The notes beneath the pieces are model-generated. The model saw nothing but the letters and a program-made list of their open reading frames with translations. It did no database searches and was not told the origin of the DNA. Positions 1-6,422 of a stretch of DNA of 24,578 nt are shown in pieces (the stretch's first letter is position 1; every line of letters begins with the position of its first letter). The stretch comes from Flavobacteriaceae bacterium (GTDB lineage: Bacteria; Bacteroidota; Bacteroidia; Flavobacteriales; Flavobacteriaceae). The position numbers were made by a program, and so were the translations under genes. The stretch lies in assembly GCA_021151665.1 (NCBI GenBank), contig JAGKWW010000044.1:1-24578 (forward strand), read 5' to 3'.

Positions 1-616
1 CCTGAATAATGTTTTCGTTTTTCACGTAGATCTCAAATCCGCCGCTGCCGGTATAGCCCGTTGCAGAAATGATCACGTCGGGCACGCCTGCAAAATCGGC
101 CACCTCAAAGTGATAGTATTTTATTGCAGAAAGGTCAACCGACGTAAGCGATTGCATAGCCTCTGCTGCTTTCGGACCCTGTATGGCAAGCAGCGAATAG
201 CTGTCGCTCATGTTACGCATGTCTGCACCCATATCGTTGTGCTGTGAAATCCAGTTCCAGTCCTTTTCAATGTTGCTCGCATTTACCACGAGCATATATT
301 CCTCTTCGCCCATGCGGTACACAATAAGGTCGTCTACAATACCGCCGTCGTTATTTGGCAGGCAAGAGTATTGTGCACGTCCGATGGTAAGGGCAGAGGC
401 GTCGTTAGAAGTTACTTTCTGTATCAGGTCGAGCGCTTTAGGCCCGCTCAGGAAGAACTCTCCCATGTGCGATACGTCAAAAACCCCAACGCCGTTGCGC
501 ACGGTTTCGTGTTCTATGTTTACCCCTTCATATTGTACAGGCATGTTATAGCCGGCAAAAGGCACCATCTTGGCGCCAAGGCTTTCGTGAATGTGCGTAA
601 GCGCAGTATTTTTCAT
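1..616 (-). CDS. gcvT: Aminomethyltransferase, glycine cleavage system T protein (5' part, partial)
   Basis: Transfers the methylene group from the aminomethyl-lipoyl arm of GcvH to tetrahydrofolate, releasing ammonia, in glycine breakdown in the cytoplasm. I read the reverse strand by hand from an ATG at 614-616. It begins MKNTALTHIHESLGAKMVPF and continues with GYNMPVQYEG, GVFDVSHMGEF (the conserved folate-domain DVSHMGE motif), SNDAS, YSCLPNNDGGIVDDLIVYR and ATGYTGSGGFEIY, all typical of GcvT. About 205 of roughly 360 codons are present; the 3' end lies beyond the left edge. No frameshift was seen. Upstream, a TAATTTAG sequence (651-644, minus) resembles the Bacteroidota -7 element. No other glycine-cleavage gene is visible here, which is common when gcvT is unlinked from gcvH/gcvP. 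Confidence 0.95.
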   Translation of the reverse strand, partial: MKNTALTHIHESLGAKMVPFAGYNMPVQYEGVNIEHETVRNGVGVFDVSHMGEFFLSGPKALDLIQKVTSNDASALTIGRAQYSCLPNNDGGIVDDLIVYRMGEEEYMLVVNASNIEKDWNWISQHNDMGADMRNMSDSYSLLAIQGPKAAEAMQSLTSVDLSAIKYYHFEVADFAGVPDVIISATGYTGSGGFEIYVKNENIIQ

Positions 617-643
617 TTAGCGTAGTATGAGTTTGTTTGCCCG

Positions 644-651
644 CTAAATTA
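644..651 (-). promoter_or_regulatory. Possible -7 box of gcvT (TAATTTAG)
   Basis: Seven of eight positions match TAnnTTTG, and the box lies about 28 bases before the gcvT ATG. No clear -33 TTTG sits at the right distance, so this is a weak call. Confidence 0.3.
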
Positions 652-692
652 TTGAAAAAAACGCAGTGGAAAGCACTATAAAATAAGAATTA

Positions 693-772
693 TTTGGGCG
701 TGTGCAGGCACCGGGCTGTCCGCTGTATCTGCCCTCGTCCCTCGGGCAGGATGCCGCTTCCATCCCTCACGC
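693..772. repeat. 80-bp structured dispersed repeat, copy 1
   Basis: Identical over 80 bp to 18235-18314, in the same orientation, with unrelated flanks. It can fold: outer stem GCGTG (698-702) with CACGC (768-772); GTG/CAC at 702-704 and 709-711; CGG/CCG at 712-714 and 720-722; CTGCCC/GGGCAG at 729-734 and 744-749; GATG/CATC at 750-753 and 761-764. I have a general recollection of similar GGGCGT...AACGC elements in flavobacterial genomes but cannot verify it here. It could be a structured RNA, for example a relative of Rfam Flavo-1, or a miniature mobile element. Confidence 0.75.
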
Positions 773-825
773 AGGCAAGTGCTATTTTAAATGATGAATT
801 ATAAATTTTGAATTAGCTATTCGCA

Positions 826-860
826 AAGATTCACAAAGAAGCCGCCAAGATTCACAAAGA
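826..860. repeat. Short direct repeat pair, AAGATTCACAAAGA
   Basis: Two copies of the 14-mer AAGATTCACAAAGA stand at 826-839 and 847-860, separated by seven bases. The wording resembles the CGCAGAGTT/CAAAGTTTCGC repeats at 20271-20490 and is probably the same broad class of intergenic repeat. Confidence 0.6.
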
Positions 861-883
861 TAGGCTTGATTTCTCTCATCTCG

Positions 884-915
884 CTCCCTCTCCTTCGGAG
901 AGGGGCCGGGGGTGA
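884..915. repeat. GC-rich hairpin repeat (CCCTCTCC-TTC-GGAGAGGG)
   Basis: A perfect 8-bp stem (886-893 with 897-904) with a 3-base loop, followed by CCGGGGGTGA. I recall this sequence as a frequent dispersed element in Bacteroidota genomes, which is memory and not a search. It lies 30-60 bases past the stop of the small membrane protein gene on the minus strand, so it could also act as its terminator, but there is no T-run. Confidence 0.5.
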
Positions 916-945
916 CGCCTGAAAAGGTTGAACCCGAAATCGCGA

Positions 946-1311
946 TTACTTCATCGAATTAGCCAGCCCCTTGAAAAATTGTATTGCCCCGAAAATAATT
1001 GCGCCCCACGCCACAAAGTAGCGCCCGCCCCCATTGCTCGCGGCAGAATAGGTCGCCACAGTGATCACAGTACCGCCAACGCACCACAGCGCCCCATACA
1101 GCATATCCTTATTTGCCCGTTTTTTACGTGCTTCTTCTATTTGTACCTCAAGGTTGGATATCACTATTTCTGCACTTGCCTCATCAAGGCCCCTTTCCAT
1201 CAGGGCTGTTTTTACTTGGTAGTTATTCTGGTCGCGGTGCACCATTAGGTTGGCTGCATAGGTATAAACATCTTCGGCAGCTTTTTGTTCTTCGGCGGTA
1301 AATTCGCTCAT
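946..1311 (-). CDS. Small membrane protein with two C-terminal transmembrane helices, unknown function
   Basis: A 121-residue protein. Residues 1-68 are charged and helical (start MSEFTAEEQKAAEDVYTYAA, then a KKRANK basic patch at 63-68). They are followed by two hydrophobic segments at about 71-91 and 97-115 joined by ASNGGGRYFV. The GGGRYFVAWGAIIFGAIQF stretch resembles the second helix of many uncharacterised small bacterial membrane proteins, but I cannot name a family. The basic patch before the first helix suggests a cytoplasmic N-terminus. The ATG is at 1309-1311. A TATTTTAG sequence at 1343-1336 (minus) could be its -7 box. The gene is divergent from nnr. It is chosen over the opposite-strand ORF at 928-1248 because only this frame shows a sensible protein layout. 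Confidence 0.75.
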   Translation of the reverse strand: MSEFTAEEQKAAEDVYTYAANLMVHRDQNNYQVKTALMERGLDEASAEIVISNLEVQIEEARKKRANKDMLYGALWCVGGTVITVATYSAASNGGGRYFVAWGAIIFGAIQFFKGLANSMK

Positions 1312-1455
1312 GTTGTAATTTTTTTAAGTGAACCGCTAAAATATAAAAATTTCTTTAACAGTTATTTAATCTTTAATTTCGGCAGCATCCGCTGCTTTGT
1401 CCCCGTTTCATATTTATTTCCCTTAAATTTACTGTACAAAACCCTTACGCCGATA

Positions 1456-2943
1456 ATGAAACTATTTGACACCGCCGCCATAAGAAAAGCCGATGAGGTT
1501 ACCACACAAAATCAAAACATAACCTCCTTTCAGCTCATGGAGCGTGCGGCCCGCGAAGTGTTCCTTTGGCTGAAAAAAACGTTTCCCGATAAAGAAACTG
1601 TGTTTCATGTCTTCTGCGGGCAGGGCAACAATGGCGGCGACGGCTACCTTATAGCAGCACTGCTAAAGGGCGACGGCTATATCACATTCCTTAATCCCGT
1701 TTACACTTCCGGTACCCCATCACCCGATAATGTGGTGGCAAGCCGGGTAGTAGAGGGTAAAGAGCTGCACCCATCGGTCGAGATATCTTCTTTCGGCAAA
1801 GGTAAGGCAGTAGTAATCGACGCCATATTCGGCATCGGCCTGAACCGTGAGCCGGCTAAAGAGGTAGCGGCGGTCATCGAAATGATAAACAACAGCGGAG
1901 CCGCCGTGGTAAGCATCGATGTGCCTTCGGGTATGTTTATGGGAAGGCCCGCGGCAACCTGCGTACGCAGCAATTACGTGCTCACCTTCCAGTTTCCGAA
2001 GCTGGCGTTTTATATGCCTTGTTATTATGAAGTAACCGGCCAGGTTGTAATCATAGATATCGGGCTCGACAAAGAATACCTGCAGCATACGCCGTCAGAG
2101 TATGTACTGACCACGCCCGAAGATGCATTTCGCCTCTACCGCAAGCCGTCACCTTACGCCCACAAGGGAACTCGGGGGCACGCACTGATCATCGGCGGAA
2201 GCCATGGCAAAGTGGGCGCTGCCATACTGTCGTCAAAGGCCGCGCTACTATCGGGTTGCGGACTTGTAACGGCTTACATCCCCGAGTGCGGCTACAACGC
2301 CATGCAGTCAACTTTTCCCGAGGCGATGGCGCTTACCAGCGGCGACAGGTATATAACGGATATCAGCTTCGACATACAGCCGGCAGCCATAGCAATAGGG
2401 CCGGGGATGGGCCAGTCTCCCGACACCCAGGCCGCACTGCGCGACTTTTTAAACCTGCAGCAAATGCCACTCGTCATCGATGCCGATGCGCTGAATATTC
2501 TTTCCTATCACAAGGAAATGATCCCACTGCTTCCTGCCGGCTCGGTTATAACGCCGCACCCCAAAGAACTGCAGCGGCTTATTGGCGATTATGCCGACGA
2601 TTTTGAAAAGCTGGAAAAGGTAAAGTCGTTCTCAAAAGAGTACGACCTTGTAGTGGTTGCTAAAAATGCACGCACTATGGTGGTGTACCATGACATGGTG
2701 TACATTAATCCTACAGGCAACGCCGCACTGGCCACCGGGGGTAGCGGCGACGTGCTTACCGGGATGATTGCGGGGCTTTGTGCGCAGGGTTACGGACCTG
2801 TAAACGCAGCAGTATTCGCAGTTTACCTTCATGGCCTCGCCGCAGATATCGGGGTCAAGGAAACCGGCCCGCACTCGTTTATCGCTTCCGATATCCTTAA
2901 ATACATGGGGCGCGCCTACATCGATATAGCTTCTTTTTGCTGA
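1456..2943 (+). CDS. nnr: Bifunctional NAD(P)HX epimerase / ADP-dependent NAD(P)H-hydrate dehydratase
   Basis: Repairs damaged hydrated NADH and NADPH: the N-terminal domain interconverts the R and S forms, and the C-terminal domain dehydrates S-NAD(P)HX using ADP. Domain 1 (YjeF_N, about 1-215) shows CGQGNNGGDGY at 54-64, VIDAIFGIGL around D122 and SIDVPSGM. Domain 2 (ribokinase-like, about 225-490) shows GHALIIGGSHGKVGAA, AIGPGMGQ, VIDADALNIL, ITPHPKEL and the catalytic loop NAALATGGSGDVLTGM with D432. The 495-residue length fits the fused family. The open frame extends 57 codons upstream to 1285, but that stretch overlaps the divergent gene and does not resemble the family; MKLFDTAAIRKADE from the ATG at 1456 is the normal N-terminus. 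hutH follows after 75 bp. Confidence 0.95.
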   Translation: MKLFDTAAIRKADEVTTQNQNITSFQLMERAAREVFLWLKKTFPDKETVFHVFCGQGNNGGDGYLIAALLKGDGYITFLNPVYTSGTPSPDNVVASRVVEGKELHPSVEISSFGKGKAVVIDAIFGIGLNREPAKEVAAVIEMINNSGAAVVSIDVPSGMFMGRPAATCVRSNYVLTFQFPKLAFYMPCYYEVTGQVVIIDIGLDKEYLQHTPSEYVLTTPEDAFRLYRKPSPYAHKGTRGHALIIGGSHGKVGAAILSSKAALLSGCGLVTAYIPECGYNAMQSTFPEAMALTSGDRYITDISFDIQPAAIAIGPGMGQSPDTQAALRDFLNLQQMPLVIDADALNILSYHKEMIPLLPAGSVITPHPKELQRLIGDYADDFEKLEKVKSFSKEYDLVVVAKNARTMVVYHDMVYINPTGNAALATGGSGDVLTGMIAGLCAQGYGPVNAAVFAVYLHGLAADIGVKETGPHSFIASDILKYMGRAYIDIASFC

Positions 2944-2965
2944 TGACCGAAAATGTCGCAAAAAC

Positions 2966-2997
2966 CTTGTTTTTTAACCAATGTTTATGGAATTTTG
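2966..2997 (+). promoter_or_regulatory. Possible hutH promoter (CTTG, 20 bases, GAATTTTG)
   Basis: CTTG at 2966-2969 and GAATTTTG at 2990-2997 are separated by 20 bases, close to the Bacteroidota TTTG-N19-21-TAnnTTTG layout. The first T of the -7 box is replaced by G. A start a few bases downstream would give a short leader to the ATG at 3019. Confidence 0.3.
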
Positions 2998-3018
2998 GGG
3001 CGCAATAATTATACTTAA

Positions 3019-4527
3019 ATGGAAACCGTACATTACATCAGCAGCGATATACTTTCACTCGAAATAGTAAATGAAATCCTGCTGCAGGATAAAAAGCTCG
3101 CGCTCTCTGAAGAAGCCCGCGTAAACATCGAAAAATGCAGGGCCTATCTTGATGATAAGATGAAGGAGAACGAAAGCCCCATATACGGTATCAACACAGG
3201 TTTCGGTTCGCTGTACAATGTAAAAATATCCAATGAAAATCTTTCGCAGCTTCAGGAAAATCTCGTAAAATCACACGCTTGCGGCACGGGTGACCTTGTT
3301 CCCGAGGCCATCGTAAAGATTATGCTGCTCCTCAAGATACAATCGCTAAGCTATGGCAACTCCGGCGTGCAGCTGCAAACGGTAGAAAGGCTTATCGATT
3401 TTTATAATAACGACATCCTTCCGGTTATCTATACACAGGGGTCTCTTGGCGCTTCGGGCGACCTTGCCCCGTTGGCACACCTTTCGCTGCCACTGATAGG
3501 TGAGGGCGAAGTTTTTGCCGATGGCTTCCGCCAGCCGGCGAAAAAAGTGCTGGAGAAATTCGGATGGGAACCCATCGTCCTGAAATCGAAAGAGGGGCTT
3601 GCGCTGCTTAACGGTACACAGTTTATGAGCGCTTACGGTGTTTATGTGCTGCTTAAGTCGGTAAAGCTATGCTACCTGGCCGATGTGATAGGAGCCGTTT
3701 CACTGGAAGGGTTCGACGGACGTATCGAGCCGTTTAACGAACTGATACACATCGTGCGTCCCCACAAAGGGCAGATCGTTACCGCCAGGCGTTTCCAGGA
3801 ACTGCTGGAGGACAGCGAGATCATCGCGCAACCGAAAAAGCACGTGCAGGATCCGTATTCCTTCCGCTGCATCCCGCAGGTGCACGGCGCCACGAAAGAC
3901 ACGATAGATTACGTGAAAAAAGTGTTCCGCACCGAGATCAACTCCGTTACCGATAACCCCAATATTTTTATAGACGAAGACTGCATCATTTCGGGAGGCA
4001 ACTTCCACGGGCAGCCGCTCGCGCTTACGCTCGATTTTCTGGGAATCGCTTTAGCCGAACTGGGCAGCATTTCCGAAAGGCGTACCTATCAGCTTATTTC
4101 CGGCCTTCGCGGACTGCCGCCATTTTTGGTGAGCAACCCGGGGCTTAACTCCGGATTCATGATACCGCAATATACTGCCGCCAGCATTGTAAGCCAGAAC
4201 AAGCAGCTTGCTACGCCGGCGAGCGTAGACAGCATCGTATCGTCTAACGGGCAGGAAGACCATGTGAGCATGGGCGCCAATGCGGCTACAAAGGCGTTGA
4301 AGATCGTAGACAACCTGGAGCGCATCCTGGCCATCGAGCTGATGAACGCCTCGCAGGCCATTGAATTCCGCAGGCCGCTGAAATCGTCTGAATTTATAGA
4401 GATGTTCCTGAAATCGTATCGTGAGGAAGTGCCTTTGGTAGAAAATGACAGGATACTGCATTATGATATAGAGAACTCGATCGCCTTTTTGCAGAACCTG
4501 CAGCTTGACGAAAGCGTATCAGAATAA
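3019..4527 (+). CDS. hutH: Histidine ammonia-lyase (histidase)
   Basis: Deaminates L-histidine to urocanate without an external cofactor, the first step of the Hut pathway; cytoplasmic tetramer in the family. The 502-residue length is close to the usual ~510. The MIO electrophile precursor Ala-Ser-Gly is at 145-147 in GSLGASGDLAPLAHLSLP, and the catalytic tyrosine loop is IYGINTGFG (Y56). The selectivity pair is Ser85-His86 in NLVKSHACGTG, the pattern of histidine lyases rather than the HL of tyrosine or FL of phenylalanine lyases. Further family motifs are QDPYSFRCIPQVHGA, NSVTDNPN, SGGNFHGQPLAL and SSNGQEDHVSMG. No hutU, hutI or hutG is in the window. The gene ends directly at a bidirectional terminator. 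Confidence 0.95.
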   Translation: METVHYISSDILSLEIVNEILLQDKKLALSEEARVNIEKCRAYLDDKMKENESPIYGINTGFGSLYNVKISNENLSQLQENLVKSHACGTGDLVPEAIVKIMLLLKIQSLSYGNSGVQLQTVERLIDFYNNDILPVIYTQGSLGASGDLAPLAHLSLPLIGEGEVFADGFRQPAKKVLEKFGWEPIVLKSKEGLALLNGTQFMSAYGVYVLLKSVKLCYLADVIGAVSLEGFDGRIEPFNELIHIVRPHKGQIVTARRFQELLEDSEIIAQPKKHVQDPYSFRCIPQVHGATKDTIDYVKKVFRTEINSVTDNPNIFIDEDCIISGGNFHGQPLALTLDFLGIALAELGSISERRTYQLISGLRGLPPFLVSNPGLNSGFMIPQYTAASIVSQNKQLATPASVDSIVSSNGQEDHVSMGANAATKALKIVDNLERILAIELMNASQAIEFRRPLKSSEFIEMFLKSYREEVPLVENDRILHYDIENSIAFLQNLQLDESVSE

Positions 4528-4528
4528 C

Positions 4529-4559
4529 AAAAAATCCCATCACAACGATGGGATTTTTT
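4529..4559. terminator. Bidirectional Rho-independent terminator between hutH and the YdeI-like gene
   Basis: The stem AAAATCCCATC (4531-4541) pairs with GATGGGATTTT (4547-4557), loop ACAAC, extended by two A-T pairs on each side. An A-run precedes and a T-run follows, so it can work in both directions. It starts two bases after the hutH stop, and its T-run shares the TAA stop of the convergent gene (4559-4561). Confidence 0.9.
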
Positions 4560-5140
4560 TATCTGTATTTGTCGTTCAGGCCGCGGCCTTCGAATATTAA
4601 TGGGATTATCTTTTCCAGGCGGGAGAGCTTTGTCTTTTCCTGTTTGGCAGTGGCAATGGCTTCGCAAAATTCCTTCTGCTTGTACAGGCTGAACTTTTCA
4701 AACGCTACTTTCAGGCCGGTGTCGGCGTCCAGTTTTTCCTGTAAAAGCCCAGGAATCTCCATTGCTTTTTTTTCCGGCTTTATGGCAAGGCCCGCTTCTT
4801 CAATGGCTATGGCTTCCATAATATATTCGCGCACCAGTTTTTCATCTATCTGGCTTTTGTGAGTAAACCGCCACTGCCGCAAAGATTTGGTACTTTCTTC
4901 ATTGGCATTGATCAGTAGCCCGCGTTCGTCTTTCAGGAAAACACCCTTGTAAAACCAAAGCGTAAAGAAGTTGCTAAACCCGCCAATGCCCACAACATTT
5001 TTACCGTTGTAGGTGTATACGGGGCCGCCCCATTTGGTTGTCTCAACCAGCGGCGTGGTGTTCAGGATGCTTTTAAGTATCTCGATCTCCTCCGGCCACA
5101 GGTGCGACTTATCCCAGCTTCGTTTCTCCTTTTTTTCCAT
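4559..5140 (-). CDS. YdeI/OmdA-like protein with N-terminal DUF1801-type domain
   Basis: A 193-residue soluble protein. The N-terminal half carries the DUF1801-like signature WPEEIEILKSILNTTPLVET followed by KWGGPVYTYNGKNVVGIGGF (W37, Y42) and FFTLWFYKGVFL. The C-terminal part (about 130-190), with LDADTGLKVAFEKFSLYKQKEF and AKQEKTKLSRLEKIIPLI, is the helical Bacteriocin-protection/YdeI-OmpD-associated region. The biochemical role of this family is not established. The ATG at 5138-5140 lies 32 bases inside the 3' end of pepT in another frame. The next in-frame Met is far inside the domain, so the overlap is probably real and suggests translational coupling. The stop codon lies in the terminator shared with hutH. 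Confidence 0.85.
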   Translation of the reverse strand: MEKKEKRSWDKSHLWPEEIEILKSILNTTPLVETTKWGGPVYTYNGKNVVGIGGFSNFFTLWFYKGVFLKDERGLLINANEESTKSLRQWRFTHKSQIDEKLVREYIMEAIAIEEAGLAIKPEKKAMEIPGLLQEKLDADTGLKVAFEKFSLYKQKEFCEAIATAKQEKTKLSRLEKIIPLIFEGRGLNDKYR

Positions 5141-6380
5141 ATTTGCCAGAGGCGGTTATCTCTGCGATTTTTACAATAACCTCTACCGCTTTCTGCATGC
5201 TCTCTACCGGGACATACTCATACTTGCCGTGGAAGTTATGGCCTCCGGCAAAAATGTTAGGGCAAGGCAGCCCCATGTAAGAAAGCTGGCAACCATCGGT
5301 TCCGCCGCGTATCGGCTTGATAAGCGGTTCGATGTCAAGCTGCTTCATTGCATCTTCCGCAATATCGATAATATGAAAAACCGGCTCAACTTTTTCTTTC
5401 ATGTTGTAGTACTGGTCTTTCACTTCCGCTATCGCCACATCGCCGCCAAATTGCTGGCTATATTCTTTATTAATCTCGGCGGCAATTTGCAATACAAGGT
5501 CTTTGCGCGCTTCAAATTTATCTTTGTCGTGGTCGCGGATAATAAGCTGCACCACCGATTCTTCTATACTGCCTGTAAGCCCCGTAACATGGAAGAACCC
5601 TTCGTAGCCACTGGTACGCTCCGGCACTTCGCCTTCGGGCAGCATCGACATGAATTTATTAGCCAGCAGCATAGAGTTGATCATTTTGCCTTTGGCATAA
5701 CCCGGATGCACACTCTTACCTTTAAAAGTAATTTTGGCACCGGCCGCGTTGAAGTTTTCATATTCAAGCTCGCCTATCTGGCTGCCATCCATAGTGTATG
5801 CCCAGTCAGCGCCGAATTTTGCTACGTCAAATTTATGTGCACCACGGCCTATTTCTTCATCAGGGGTAAAGCCTACCCTAATCTTACCGTGCTTGATTTC
5901 AGGGTGCTGTATAAGGTATTCCATAGCCGTCATGATCTCGGTTATACCAGCCTTGTCATCAGCGCCCAGCAGGGTAGTGCCATCGGTAGTAATAAGTGTC
6001 TGTCCTTTGTATAAAAGAAGATCTTTAAAATAAGATGGAGAAAGTACGATGTTCTGTTCAGCATTCAGTACAATATCACCGCCATCATAATTATTTATGA
6101 TCTGGGGCTTTACATTCGCTCCTGTAAAATCAGGCGTTGTATCAAAGTGCGATACAAATCCGATCACGGGCACTTCGTGTTCAACGTTTGATGGGAGCGT
6201 AGCCATGATGTAGGCATTTTCATCTATAGTTACTTCTTCCATGCCGATTGCCTTCAGCTCTTCTACCAGCTTGTTGGCAAGGTCCCATTGTTTGGCAGTA
6301 CTTGGTGTCGTATCAGAATTCGGGTCAGATTCGGTATCCACCGTTACATAGCTGATAAAGCGGTCTATAATGTGTTGCAT
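5109..6380 (-). CDS. pepT: Peptidase T, tripeptide aminopeptidase (M20B metallopeptidase)
   Basis: Cytoplasmic di-zinc aminopeptidase that removes the N-terminal residue from tripeptides. From the ATG at 6380 the protein is 423 residues and starts MQHIIDRFISYVTVDTESD, matching family N-termini. The frame stays open nine codons upstream to a TTG at 6407, which I reject as start. Metal and catalytic residues are visible: H78 and D80 in FVSHFDTTPDF, D141 in LLGADDKAG, E175/E176 in TPDEEIGRG, D198 in YTMDGSQIGELEYE and H381 in GGHNFHGKYEYVP. The IRGGTDG substrate loop is at 358-364. It lies 42 bases after the kinase stop on the same strand and overlaps the next gene by 32 bp. A TATTTTTG at 6412-6405 (minus) matches the -7 consensus exactly. 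Confidence 0.95.
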   Translation of the reverse strand: MQHIIDRFISYVTVDTESDPNSDTTPSTAKQWDLANKLVEELKAIGMEEVTIDENAYIMATLPSNVEHEVPVIGFVSHFDTTPDFTGANVKPQIINNYDGGDIVLNAEQNIVLSPSYFKDLLLYKGQTLITTDGTTLLGADDKAGITEIMTAMEYLIQHPEIKHGKIRVGFTPDEEIGRGAHKFDVAKFGADWAYTMDGSQIGELEYENFNAAGAKITFKGKSVHPGYAKGKMINSMLLANKFMSMLPEGEVPERTSGYEGFFHVTGLTGSIEESVVQLIIRDHDKDKFEARKDLVLQIAAEINKEYSQQFGGDVAIAEVKDQYYNMKEKVEPVFHIIDIAEDAMKQLDIEPLIKPIRGGTDGCQLSYMGLPCPNIFAGGHNFHGKYEYVPVESMQKAVEVIVKIAEITASGKYGKKGETKLG

Positions 6381-6404
6381 TTGCAGTATTGTTAAAGTGT
6401 CGCC

Positions 6405-6412
6405 CAAAAATA
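6405..6412 (-). promoter_or_regulatory. Possible -7 box of pepT (TATTTTTG)
   Basis: Exact match to TAnnTTTG on the minus strand, 24 bases before the pepT ATG at 6380 and just after the kinase stop. No -33 element at the usual distance was found, so pepT may have its own promoter or may be read from the kinase. Confidence 0.35.
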
Positions 6413-6422
6413 CGACAAATTA

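Larger units (their letters stand above)
617..945. other. Gene-free spacer of about 330 bp, filled with dispersed repeats
   Basis: No convincing coding region was found on either strand. The spacer holds the gcvT leader, the first copy of the 80-bp structured repeat (693-772), a pair of direct repeats sharing AAGATTCACAAAGA (826-839 and 847-860), and a strong GC-rich hairpin (886-904). These look like unrelated repeat families accumulated between gcvT and the next gene. Confidence 0.7.

Noticed and set aside
826..860. Regulatory direct repeat for the neighbouring genes
   Set aside because: The words belong to a common intergenic repeat vocabulary seen again at 20271-20490, and the site is downstream of one gene and far from the gcvT start.
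928..1248. Plus-strand ORF of 106 codons
   Set aside because: Antisense of the small membrane protein; only the minus frame has a coherent layout of a charged helix and two membrane segments.
1285..1455. 57-codon upstream extension of nnr
   Set aside because: It overlaps the start of the divergent gene, is rich in Phe and Leu with no family similarity, and the ATG at 1456 gives the normal YjeF N-terminus.
5013..6014. Plus-strand ORF of 333 codons opposite pepT
   Set aside because: Long only because it is antisense to a conserved gene; its sequence is rich in His, Phe and Arg without domain motifs.
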